Shown here in pieces: positions 7,487 through 15,786 of a DNA stretch of 41,644 nt. The DNA lies in contig JABGRG010000028.1 of NCBI GenBank assembly GCA_018648445.1, positions 1 to 41,644 of the forward strand. The letters run 5' to 3'. The notes below the pieces were generated by a model that was not told where the DNA came from, did not search any database, and worked only from the letters and a program-made list of their open reading frames with translations. Both the position numbers and the translations under genes were made by a program. The DNA comes from Rhodospirillales bacterium. GTDB taxonomy: Bacteria > Pseudomonadota > Alphaproteobacteria > Rhodospirillales_A > JACZKS01. Every line of letters starts with the position of its first letter. Position 1 is the first letter of the stretch.

Positions 7487-8119
7487 TCAAGTGGTTGAAC
7501 GCCACCGGGCGCGCAGGTGGGTATGGTTCTCGCGGAACCACTGCACGGCGATGATGGTGGCGGAATGAATGAATTTTCCCGCATCCAGCCACACGAAGGC
7601 CTCGGCGGCGGGAATTCTGACTACCCGAATATCCTCGTCTTCGTGGTCCAGCCCGTGAACGCCGCCGGCGTTCGACGCGTCGGTGCGTCCGCAATAGACA
7701 AACACCGTTTCGCTGCACGCGCCCGGACTGGCCAGTATCTTCATGATCGGCACAAGGTCCGTTACCTCGCACCCGGCTTCCTCTACCGCCTCCCGCCTAA
7801 CCACGTTTTCCGGCGTTTCGCCTTCGTCGATGATCCCGGCGACGCACTCGGTCATCCACGGGCTCGCCTCCTCGCCCCACCAGGGCGAATCGTGGGCAGC
7901 ATGGGCGCCAATGCGAAATTGCTCGACGAAAACCAAAAAATCGAGATCAGCATCGTACAACAGAGCCGTCACGGCGTGGCCACGCTCCAAGCATTCGCGA
8001 CTAACCGGGCCGCTCCATCCGCCTTCAAACAACTTGTGGCGCACGGTATAGCGGTCAATTCGGAAATAGCCTTTGAAGGGCTGCTCTTTTTCGATGATTT
8101 CGACGTCTTTTTTGTTCAT
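7487..8119 (-). CDS. nudF: ADP-ribose pyrophosphatase-type NUDIX hydrolase
   Basis: The 210-residue protein carries a complete Nudix box starting at Gly95 (GIIDEGETPE followed by REAVEEAGCEV), with the REx2EE glutamates for metal binding. The upstream VEQFRIGAHAA and the long N-terminal strand region match the ADP-ribose pyrophosphatase subgroup, which splits ADP-ribose to AMP and ribose 5-phosphate. Its ATG overlaps the stop of the preceding acetyltransferase gene (ATGA), so the two are translationally coupled. The exact substrate is inferred from the subgroup. Confidence 0.88.
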   Translation of the reverse strand: MNKKDVEIIEKEQPFKGYFRIDRYTVRHKLFEGGWSGPVSRECLERGHAVTALLYDADLDFLVFVEQFRIGAHAAHDSPWWGEEASPWMTECVAGIIDEGETPENVVRREAVEEAGCEVTDLVPIMKILASPGACSETVFVYCGRTDASNAGGVHGLDHEDEDIRVVRIPAAEAFVWLDAGKFIHSATIIAVQWFRENHTHLRARWRSTT

Positions 8120-8853
8120 GGCTTTATACGGTAGTGATAATCGTACGCGTGAACAAGGCCGAGCCTGTCGTACAAAGCGCGGGCTTTCGGATTGTCACCT
8201 TCAACCTGAAGGAAAACCTGCCCGGCGCCGTTTTCCACCGCCCAATGGGCAAAACACCCCAACATAGAGGTTCCAATCCCCCGGCCCCGCACGGCGGGTG
8301 AAACATGCAGGCCCGAAATATAGGCCCATTCGCCGCGCACCACGCCGATGGCCGTGCCGACGGGCTCCGAGCCGTCCATCGCCAAAAAAAACGTGCAAGG
8401 CGTTGCGATGCGTTCGGCGATGGCAATACGCGCAGCGCTTCCTTCCCACCCGGTCAATGCGCACCACTCGGGTGTCGGGCGGTCCAGCGCACGAACCTCG
8501 TCGCGCATCGGGCTCTGGAAGGCCGTGAGTCCGCCTTGCATAACGGCAGTTCCTTTTTGCATGCCGTAACCCGCCGCAGCCAACGCGTCATCCAAGCCTT
8601 GGGGCAACGAGGCTTCCGATATCTTGAAGCTGGGCGCTAATCCGTGCGCGCGGTATTGGCGCTCGACCTCGCCGATAGCGTCAGTCAGGGGCGTCTCCGC
8701 GCTCCATTCGTTAGGAAAAACCGAATTTGCACGGCTCGTGACGCCTGCATCGAACCCCAGGGTCCAGCCGCAGTGCCGCACATATTTGCCCGCCGGCCAT
8801 ACTTCGGCGGTCAAGTTTTCAAGGTGTCTGATTTCGTCGTTTTTCACGGTCAA
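8116..8853 (-). CDS. GNAT-family N-acetyltransferase
   Basis: The 245-residue product has its GNAT domain in the C-terminal half. The acetyl-CoA loop is VRGRGIGTSML and the last motif is NPKARALYDRLG. The N-terminal half resembles the degenerate GNAT-like domain seen in larger family members. Start choice is uncertain: TTG at 8853 overlaps the previous stop (TTGA), and GTG at 8847 is the next option. It is coupled to nudF downstream. The substrate, whether protein or small molecule, cannot be told. Confidence 0.85.
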   Translation of the reverse strand: MTVKNDEIRHLENLTAEVWPAGKYVRHCGWTLGFDAGVTSRANSVFPNEWSAETPLTDAIGEVERQYRAHGLAPSFKISEASLPQGLDDALAAAGYGMQKGTAVMQGGLTAFQSPMRDEVRALDRPTPEWCALTGWEGSAARIAIAERIATPCTFFLAMDGSEPVGTAIGVVRGEWAYISGLHVSPAVRGRGIGTSMLGCFAHWAVENGAGQVFLQVEGDNPKARALYDRLGLVHAYDYHYRIKP

Positions 8854-9311
8854 AACCGGCCGGAAGCGCCGACAGCCACGGTAATCAGGCCCAAAACCAG
8901 ATTGATGGCAATGATCCGGCGAACGCCGGGCAGATGTTTTGCGGCCTCGGGCCAGTTAGCCTCGGCCACCGCCTGGCGGAACGGTGGGTAGGGACCGAAA
9001 AACAAATAAACGAACAGAGCGATCATCACCAATCCGAGCCCCTGCATGAGGTGCAGATAAAGGCCAACACCCGCAAAACCGCCGTATACCATGAACAGCA
9101 GTGCGTAGCCGGTTGCGGGCAGGATCACCACCGCATGCCAGACCCACAGAAAAAACCGCCGAAAGATCGCCGCCAGCAACGACAACTTTTGCGGTGGCTC
9201 CATTTCGTCGACCGATGGCCGCAGAACCATGTAGGCGAAAACCATGCCGCCGACCCAGATGACGGCGAACAAGACATGCAGCACGACCAATGCGGTGATA
9301 GCGAGATCCAT
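8850..9311 (-). CDS. CopD-like four-helix membrane protein
   Basis: The 153-residue protein has about four transmembrane helices and conserved-looking His residues near the membrane (VVLHVLFAVIWVGGM, WHAVVILPATG, LYLHLMQ). The opening HxxxAxxWxGGM pattern matches the CopD/DUF-type copper-resistance membrane domain family, which may bind heme or copper. The function is unproven. It is the first gene of a leftward operon with the acetyltransferase, nudF and cysK. Its stop overlaps the next start. Confidence 0.75.
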   Translation of the reverse strand: MDLAITALVVLHVLFAVIWVGGMVFAYMVLRPSVDEMEPPQKLSLLAAIFRRFFLWVWHAVVILPATGYALLFMVYGGFAGVGLYLHLMQGLGLVMIALFVYLFFGPYPPFRQAVAEANWPEAAKHLPGVRRIIAINLVLGLITVAVGASGRF

Positions 9312-9448
9312 CTACTTTCCCTTCAAAACATTCACGCCTGATTTCGGACATGTGAGGCCCGTTTGCAAGCAAAACGAGACGCGGCTGGTTTTTGCGGGTT
9401 AGAGTTCACAAATTCAAACACCAACGGATTTGCTTTGGCGCTTTTTGC

Positions 9449-10216
9449 ATGACCTCGATAAACCTCGGCCAATTGGACTGGATCATCGTCGCTACCATTT
9501 TCGCCACCTTTTTCGCGGCAGGCGCGGTCAAGGGCGTGGTCGGTGTCGGTCTGCCGATGATTTCAGTCCCTATCATCACCAGCATCACCGGCAGTCCCAC
9601 TTTGGCCATCGCGCTGGCCTCGGTGCCGATCTTGCTTTCCAATGGATGGCAGGCGGTTCAGGGCGGGCATCATATGGAATGCGTGCGCCGGTTCTGGCCA
9701 CTTTTGCTGGCCCTTATCGGAGGAACGGCGCTGGGGGTTCAGGTGCTTGTCAGCATCGACCCGCGCATCGTGGCGCGAATTCTGGGGATTATTCTGGTGG
9801 CCTTCATCGCGGTGCAGTTTTTTCCATCGAGCCTTCGTATTCCTGCCTCGGCGGAACGGGGTATTAGCATCGGCATCGGCATCGTCGCCGGAATTCTGGG
9901 CGGCCTTTCCAGCCTTTTTGGCCCGCTTCTGGTCATGCTCATGGTCGCCTTGCGCTTGCCCAAGGATTTGTTTGTCAGCGCGGTCGCGCTTTTGTTCTTT
10001 ACTGGTATGGTTCCGTTGTTTCTGGGTTTGGTGGCGCATGGAATATTGGGAACCGATGAACTGATCGCATCCGTCGCTTCGGCTCTTCCGGTGTTGGCGG
10101 GCCTTGCATTGGGTCGCAGTGTTCGAAATCGGATTTCTCAAACCACGTTCGAGAAAGTTCTCTACGCGGTTCTGGTTCTGATTGGCCTGAACCTGATCCG
10201 CCGCAGTTTCCTTTAG
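9449..10216 (+). CDS. TauE/SafE-family sulfite/organosulfur exporter
   Basis: The 255-residue protein has about eight transmembrane segments and the family N-terminal motif GAVKGVVGVGLPMISVP. A second glycine-rich repeat (ISIGIGIVAGILGGLSSLFGP) is near residue 140. TauE/SafE members export sulfite, sulfoacetate or related anions. The ATG at 9449 is chosen because it begins the family-typical start; the open frame reaches back to 9392 without an ATG. The ribosome site is poor. Its stop overlaps the dnaE2 stop on the other strand. The neighbouring cysteine and mercaptopyruvate genes make a sulfur substrate likely. Confidence 0.88.
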   Translation: MTSINLGQLDWIIVATIFATFFAAGAVKGVVGVGLPMISVPIITSITGSPTLAIALASVPILLSNGWQAVQGGHHMECVRRFWPLLLALIGGTALGVQVLVSIDPRIVARILGIILVAFIAVQFFPSSLRIPASAERGISIGIGIVAGILGGLSSLFGPLLVMLMVALRLPKDLFVSAVALLFFTGMVPLFLGLVAHGILGTDELIASVASALPVLAGLALGRSVRNRISQTTFEKVLYAVLVLIGLNLIRRSFL

Positions 10217-13200
10217 TGGAAATCGCGTGACTTGGTTTTGATTGGCATGTGGACAGAGGTCAGATCGAACAACTTGTCCGCCGTAACATGGATAACAATC
10301 CCCTCGCGCTGCACCCGCCCCTGAACGCCCAGCAGGCCCGCCCCCAGCGTGATCTTGCGAAAACGCTCAAAAATGCTCGCGTAAATGACTAGGTTGGCGA
10401 TGCCGGTCTCGTCCTCGAGAGTGACGAAAATGACCCCCTTGGCGCTTCCCGGACGCTGCCGGGTAACGACCAAACCCGCCACGCGAGCCGGTTTTCCGTG
10501 CGCCAAATTCCGCAAATGAACACAAGGCATGAAGTTTTGGCTTTCCAGATGACCTCGCATCAGCCCAACAGGATGGCCCTTGAGCGACAGCCGAAGCGCG
10601 CGGTAGTCGTCCGCCACCTGTTCGGTGGCCGCCATCTTCGGCAACGAAACGGCGGCCTCGCGCGAGTTTTCACGGGCGTTTGCGGCAGCGAACAGCGGCA
10701 GGGGCGCGTCTCCAAGCCCGCGCACCGCCCACAACGCCGCCCGGCGATCCAGACCGATAGAGCCAAAAGCATCGGCCCGGGCCAGGGTTTCCAGCGCCGA
10801 ACGCCCAAGGCCCGCACGCCGCCAAATCTCGTGAGCACTCGAATAACCCGCGCCACGCGCATCCAACAAAGCCTCGGCGTCGCGTTCGGCCAAGCCCTTG
10901 ATCTGGCGCAAACCCAGGCGGATGGCGGCGTCTTTGCCCTCCAGCGTGTAGTCCCAATCACTCAAATTTACGTCCGCCGGGCGCGCCTTGACCCCGTGAT
11001 CGCGGGCGTCGCGGATAATCTGGGCCGGGGCGTAGAAGCCCATGGGCTGGCTGTTGAGCAGCGCGGCTGCGAAGGCCGCCGGATAGTGCCGCTTGATCCA
11101 TGACGACACATAAACCAGCAAGGCGAAGCTGGCGGCGTGGGATTCGGGAAAACCGTAATCGGCGAAGCCCTCGATCTGCTTGAAACAGCGCTCGGCGAAA
11201 TCGTGCTCATAGCCGCGCGCCAGCATGCCGTCGATAAAGCGCGTGCGGAATGCGTGGATCTCGCCGAAATGGCGGAAGGTCGCCATGGCCCGGCGCAAGG
11301 CATCGGCCTCGGACGGTGAAAAGCCGGCCCCGACGATGGCGATCTTCATGGCCTGTTCCTGAAACAGCGGGATGCCCAGCGTCTTGCCCAGCACCTGTTC
11401 CAGTTCTTTGGACGGAAATTCGACCGATTCGATCCCCTGACGACGGCGCAAATAGGGGTGCACCATATCGCCCTGAATGGGGCCGGGGCGCACGATGGCG
11501 ACCTCGATGACCAGATCGTAGAAGCTGCGCGGTTTCAGGCGCGGCAGCATGGCCATCTGGGCGCGGCTTTCCACCTGAAACACACCCACCGAATCGCCCT
11601 GGCACAGCATGTCGTAGACAGCGGCGTCCTCGGCGGGAACGCTGGCCAATGTCAACTTACGGCCATGATGGCGCTCGATCAGTTCGAACGCCTTGCGCAC
11701 GCACGTCAGCATGCCCAGACCCAGCACATCCACTTTCAGGATGCCCAGCGCATCCAGATCGTTCTTGTCCCACTCGATAACGGTGCGATCCTGCATGGCC
11801 GCGTTGGCGATGGGCACCACCTCGCACAACGGCCCCTTGGTCATCACCATGCCGCCAGTGTGCTGCGACAGGTGGCGCGGAAAACCGCGCAACTCGCCCG
11901 CCAGTTCCATGACCATGCGGATGGTTTTGTCGTTCGGGTCCAGACCGTTTTCACGGATGTCGTTGTCTTCGATTTCATCCCACGAGCGCCGCCACGAAGC
12001 TCCTTGCAGGGCAACGATGGTATCGTCGCTCAGGCCCATGGCCTTGCCCACTTCGCGAAGCGCGCTCTTGGTGCGATAGGTGATAACGGTGGCGGTCATG
12101 CCGGAACGTTCGCGCCCGTATTTGCCGTAGATGTACTGAATGACCTCTTCGCGGCGCTCGTGCTCAAAATCAACGTCGATATCGGGTGGCTCGCCGCGTT
12201 CGGCGGAAATGAAGCGTTCGAAAAGCAAGTCGATGCGGCTGGGATCGACTGCCGTGATGCCCAGACAGTAACAGACCGCCGAATTGGCCGCCGAGCCCCG
12301 GCCCTGGCACAGAATGCCGCGCGAGCGGGCAAAATGCACGATGTCGTGCACGGTCAGGAAGTAGGGCGCATAGTCCAGCTCACCGATCAGTTCCAGCTCG
12401 TGCTCGATCTGGGCGCGCACCTTGGGGGGCGGTCCGTCCGGGAAATAGTCATCGGCCCCGGCCCAGGCCAACCGCACCAGTTCGTCCTGTGGCGTGCGCC
12501 CGTCCGGCACCGGATCGATGGGGTATTCGTAACGCAACTCATCCAGACTGAAGGTGCAGGCGTCCGTGATTTCCATGGTGCGCCCAATGGCCTTGGGGAA
12601 ATCGCGAAACAGCCGCGCCATTTCTTCCGGCGGTTTTAAGCGACGTTCGGCGTTGGCGTGCAGGCGAAACCCCGCTTCATGGATTGTGCAGTGTTCGCGG
12701 ATGCAGCAAAGCACGTCCTGAAGGGGGCGGCGCGAAGCCGTGTGCGCGTGCACATCGTTGGTGGCGACCAGAGGAACACGGCATTCCAATGCAAGTTCGC
12801 CCAACGCTTTCATGCGCGGAATATCATCCCCAATATAATTTTGTTTAACAGATAGATAGATTCGTTTTTTGAAGTGTTTCCTTAGCGTTTTGAGAGTATC
12901 GGATTCGACGGGCGGTAAGACAATAATGATCTGCCCCTCACCATGAGCCAGCACGTCGGTCAGCCCAAACTGGCATTCACCCTTGGGCGCGCGCCGCTTG
13001 CCGACGGTCAGAAGCCGCGCAAGACGGCCATAGGCCGCGCGGTCGGTGGGATAGCACAACAGGCTGGGCGCGTCGGTCAGATCAAGGCGAACGCCGACAA
13101 TCAGTTTGATCCCGGCCTTTTTCGCAGCGCTATGGGCGCGAACCACGCCGGAAAGAGAATTGCGGTCGGTGATTGCGATGGCCGCATGACCAAGGGCAGC

Positions 13201-13293
13201 CGCGCTCAGCACCAGTTCCTCGGGGTGCGAAGCCCCGCGCAGGAAACTGTAGTTGCTGGAAACCTGAAGCTCGGCATAGGGCGGATGGCTCAC
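10213..13293 (-). CDS. dnaE2: Error-prone DNA polymerase DnaE2 (ImuC)
   Basis: This C-family polymerase performs translesion synthesis with ImuA and ImuB after DNA damage. The 1026-residue product has an N-terminal PHP domain with the degenerate start AELQVSSNYSFLRG. The polymerase core has GRGSAANS (331-338) and PDIDVDFEHERREE with catalytic Asp371 and Asp373; the third acidic residue is Asp522 in KVDVLGLG. A C-terminal OB-fold segment follows. The GTG start overlaps the imuB stop (GTGA). A stretch at 12821-12900 has only about 30 percent GC, far below the rest of the gene. It is the last gene of the SOS cassette. Confidence 0.96.
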   Translation of the reverse strand: MSHPPYAELQVSSNYSFLRGASHPEELVLSAAALGHAAIAITDRNSLSGVVRAHSAAKKAGIKLIVGVRLDLTDAPSLLCYPTDRAAYGRLARLLTVGKRRAPKGECQFGLTDVLAHGEGQIIIVLPPVESDTLKTLRKHFKKRIYLSVKQNYIGDDIPRMKALGELALECRVPLVATNDVHAHTASRRPLQDVLCCIREHCTIHEAGFRLHANAERRLKPPEEMARLFRDFPKAIGRTMEITDACTFSLDELRYEYPIDPVPDGRTPQDELVRLAWAGADDYFPDGPPPKVRAQIEHELELIGELDYAPYFLTVHDIVHFARSRGILCQGRGSAANSAVCYCLGITAVDPSRIDLLFERFISAERGEPPDIDVDFEHERREEVIQYIYGKYGRERSGMTATVITYRTKSALREVGKAMGLSDDTIVALQGASWRRSWDEIEDNDIRENGLDPNDKTIRMVMELAGELRGFPRHLSQHTGGMVMTKGPLCEVVPIANAAMQDRTVIEWDKNDLDALGILKVDVLGLGMLTCVRKAFELIERHHGRKLTLASVPAEDAAVYDMLCQGDSVGVFQVESRAQMAMLPRLKPRSFYDLVIEVAIVRPGPIQGDMVHPYLRRRQGIESVEFPSKELEQVLGKTLGIPLFQEQAMKIAIVGAGFSPSEADALRRAMATFRHFGEIHAFRTRFIDGMLARGYEHDFAERCFKQIEGFADYGFPESHAASFALLVYVSSWIKRHYPAAFAAALLNSQPMGFYAPAQIIRDARDHGVKARPADVNLSDWDYTLEGKDAAIRLGLRQIKGLAERDAEALLDARGAGYSSAHEIWRRAGLGRSALETLARADAFGSIGLDRRAALWAVRGLGDAPLPLFAAANARENSREAAVSLPKMAATEQVADDYRALRLSLKGHPVGLMRGHLESQNFMPCVHLRNLAHGKPARVAGLVVTRQRPGSAKGVIFVTLEDETGIANLVIYASIFERFRKITLGAGLLGVQGRVQREGIVIHVTADKLFDLTSVHMPIKTKSRDFH

Positions 13294-14930
13294 GCAAATT
13301 CCCCATGCAGGTACCAGCGCGGCGGCAGGCCGGGTTTATAAAGGCCTTCGCGGTAAACCCAGAAACGGCGGCCGTCGGTGTCTTCGACCCGGAAATAGTC
13401 GCGGCTTTTGCGTTCGTGCGAGGCCGCATCGTGGGGCTGGTCCTCTAGCCACCATTCGGGGCCGATGCGTTCGGGGCCGTCGGCGCGCACGATCCGGTGC
13501 TGCGTGCGTCCCCAGCGAAACATCACCGGCGGATGATCCGGCACCGGGGCCATGACCTCGATGGGGCTGGGGCAGGCCAAAAGATGAAGAGGGCGCGGCT
13601 GCACTGATCGGTGCGGGCCATCGTGGATATCCGGAGCAGGGGCCAGGGCAGGGATCTCGCGACACGCCTTCTCGGGTATATGGCTGGCCTGCGCGACCAA
13701 ACGCGACACGTTGGCCGGGCCCAGTCGATTGCCCACGCGATCCACCAGCCGGGCCAGGTCTTCATGCGCCTTATGGGAAATCCCCTCCTGCACATTTAGG
13801 GCATCAAGCCCGACCTGAACAGGTCCCAAGTCGTCGGCGGCGGGAACGCAAAGGGTCATGAGCTCAATCCCGAAACCGGGGTCCAGGCGTTCGATCTTTT
13901 CCCGAAAAAGGCGCTCCAAGTGATCGGCGTCGCGTGCCGCCAGACTGGTCCCGACCCCAACACCGGTACGGGTTCCGTCGGTCCGGTAAAGAACCAAATT
14001 CAGTCGCCGCGCGCCCTGCCGCGATGCCTCCAGGCGGACGCACAGATCATCAACCAGATGGCGGATGGCGGCGGCGATGTCCTCGGCCCGCGAGATGGGT
14101 TCGGCGAAAGGTAAGCGCGCCGACAGGAGCGGGACGGGGACGCGCGGAGACAGGGTTTCGCCCCGTATTCCCAGAGCCTGATCGAGCCTGCGGATCAGCG
14201 CGTCACCAAAACGCGCGGCCAATGGCGCGCGAGGCAGATCGAGAATATCGCCGATGCGGCGCAAACCGACCCGTGCAAGCCCTTCCACGGTCGCGGCATC
14301 AAGCCTGAGGCCTGCCATGGGCAACGGTGCCAGTGTCCGGCGATGCGCATTCCCAGGCACAACGGCAATGCTTCTTTCATCCGTTTGGCCGAAACGGGCC
14401 ACGGCCCAGGCCGCCCCCGGCGTATCGGCCAGCGCGGCGCGGGCCGCATAACCGACGCGCTCCATGCGCGACAGCAAGTCCCCGAGCAACGCCTCTTCGC
14501 CACCGAACAGATGCGCGCAGCCCGTGATATCAAGCCACACGCCCGCATCTCCGGGAACGCATGAAACCTTATCCACCACCGTCCACGGCGTATAACGTCC
14601 GCACCATGCGGCCAGCCCTTCGATGGCACGGGCGTCGGCCTGCGGGTCGGCGTCAAGCGTGCAAAGACCGGTAAGCACGGCGCGGGCGTCGGCCAGCGGC
14701 TGGCCGGCAAACACACCACCGGCGCGCGCCGCCGGGCTGACGGCAACGATGCGCACCCCTCCATGCGCGGCCATGACCGTGGCCAATGGCGCAACAGGGG
14801 CAGGGGACGGCTCAGATTGCGCTTTTGGCCGCGATTCTGTTTGTGATTTCGTCAACAACCGGGTCAGCCGGTCGGTGGCGAAATTCGGCAGCCACAGCGA
14901 AACCACCCGCCGCCGGTGTTCTTGTTCCAT
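13290..14930 (-). CDS. imuB: ImuB, catalytically inactive Y-family polymerase
   Basis: ImuB is a Y-family polymerase relative that lacks the catalytic acidic residues and bridges DnaE2 to the sliding clamp. The 546-residue product starts with the family sequence RRVVSLWLPNFATDRL instead of the usual acidic active site. It later has WLDITGCAHLFGGE, a helix-hairpin-helix segment near 210-235, and a little-finger region from about 260. Where many ImuB proteins have a clamp-binding QxxLFG, this one has QVGLDA (about 372-377), which lacks the aromatic residue. The ATG at 14930 lies inside imuA, giving a 119-nt overlap in another frame. It is coupled to dnaE2 downstream. Confidence 0.94.
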   Translation of the reverse strand: MEQEHRRRVVSLWLPNFATDRLTRLLTKSQTESRPKAQSEPSPAPVAPLATVMAAHGGVRIVAVSPAARAGGVFAGQPLADARAVLTGLCTLDADPQADARAIEGLAAWCGRYTPWTVVDKVSCVPGDAGVWLDITGCAHLFGGEEALLGDLLSRMERVGYAARAALADTPGAAWAVARFGQTDERSIAVVPGNAHRRTLAPLPMAGLRLDAATVEGLARVGLRRIGDILDLPRAPLAARFGDALIRRLDQALGIRGETLSPRVPVPLLSARLPFAEPISRAEDIAAAIRHLVDDLCVRLEASRQGARRLNLVLYRTDGTRTGVGVGTSLAARDADHLERLFREKIERLDPGFGIELMTLCVPAADDLGPVQVGLDALNVQEGISHKAHEDLARLVDRVGNRLGPANVSRLVAQASHIPEKACREIPALAPAPDIHDGPHRSVQPRPLHLLACPSPIEVMAPVPDHPPVMFRWGRTQHRIVRADGPERIGPEWWLEDQPHDAASHERKSRDYFRVEDTDGRRFWVYREGLYKPGLPPRWYLHGEFA

Positions 14931-15663
14931 CACGCCACTCCACAAGCCAAGAACGAGGAAGCCCGAACGTGGTTTCGCCTTTCTGCGTCAATGCCACACC
15001 GGGAACCCCGCTTCGGCATTTCAACAGCTCCACCTGCCAACGGGGTTTCATTTCATTATCGCCATCGGTGCCAAGCGCCGTGGCGATGTGCCAGCGCGTC
15101 GCCGCCGGGCCGGGTTCGACCTTGCCGCGCGCCGAACGCAGCAAAAAAGCGCTGGTTCCACCGCTTTCGGCGGCTAATTGAAGGCGTCGGGCAGCCGTCA
15201 AGCCAATGGCGTTCGTCTCGCCCAGCACCGCCGCCAAGGCGCAGCTACGTAAGCCTTCCTCCAAAACCCAAAGAACTTCGGTATCGGTACGCGCGCGAAC
15301 CAAAATCAGGCGTTCCGGTGCAAGGCCGAATGCGGCAAGCCCCGGCCCGTAAAGGCCGCCGCGCCCGCGCCCACACCATAGAACCGTTTCGCGAGTCCCC
15401 GCCAGGCGCGCCAGAAGCCCCGCGCAAAATCCCGATGCGGCACTTTGGTGCCCGGCCAGAACTTCATGCAGGGCGGCACGCGGCAGGCCGCCCCAAGGCA
15501 GGGCCTCGTCAATTTCAGGTGCGCCCAGAGTCATCACGCCGGAGCTTTCGCTGGGTTCCGCGAAGCGGCTCTCGATACGGCTGATCCGGGCGCGCAAAGA
15601 CTTCAGAACAGCCCGGTCTGGCCCTCGGTCTGGCCAGCATGATTTGCTGGAAATGGACACCAT
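14812..15663 (-). CDS. imuA: ImuA, RecA/SulA-like mutagenesis factor
   Basis: ImuA is the first protein of the ImuABC mutasome and is a degenerate RecA-fold protein that interacts with RecA and ImuB. The 283-residue product has LPWGGLPRAALHEVLAG near residue 55 in the place of the P-loop region and ends with the typical PRSWLVEWRDGTR segment followed by a tail. The start ATG at 15663 has AAAAGG seven nt upstream. A LexA box and a strong-looking promoter lie within 55 nt. Its last 119 nt also code for the start of ImuB. Confidence 0.93.
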   Translation of the reverse strand: MVSISSKSCWPDRGPDRAVLKSLRARISRIESRFAEPSESSGVMTLGAPEIDEALPWGGLPRAALHEVLAGHQSAASGFCAGLLARLAGTRETVLWCGRGRGGLYGPGLAAFGLAPERLILVRARTDTEVLWVLEEGLRSCALAAVLGETNAIGLTAARRLQLAAESGGTSAFLLRSARGKVEPGPAATRWHIATALGTDGDNEMKPRWQVELLKCRSGVPGVALTQKGETTFGLPRSWLVEWRDGTRTPAAGGFAVAAEFRHRPADPVVDEITNRIAAKSAI

Positions 15664-15676
15664 AAATACACCTTTT

Positions 15677-15717
15677 GTTCTATTTATGTTCTATACCTGA
15701 TGGGAACGTTTCGTCAA
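15677..15717 (-). promoter_or_regulatory. imuA promoter with overlapping LexA box
   Basis: Reading leftward, TTGACG (complement of 15712-15717), 16 nt and TATAGA (complement of 15690-15695) form a good promoter. The alphaproteobacterial LexA box GTTC-N7-GTTC lies at 15677-15691 and overlaps the -10 element. Bound LexA would hide the -10 element and start site. The transcript leader would be about 20 nt. Confidence 0.88.
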
Positions 15718-15786
15718 GTCATCTGTGTCCTTTCGGGATGCGCGCGAGACCACTATATTAACGGCGACAACGGGGGATAAGCGACC

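Noticed and set aside
9868..9889. Short repeat of GCATCG units in the TauE/SafE gene
   Set aside because: It codes for the normal glycine/isoleucine-rich membrane segment and is too short to be a functional repeat.
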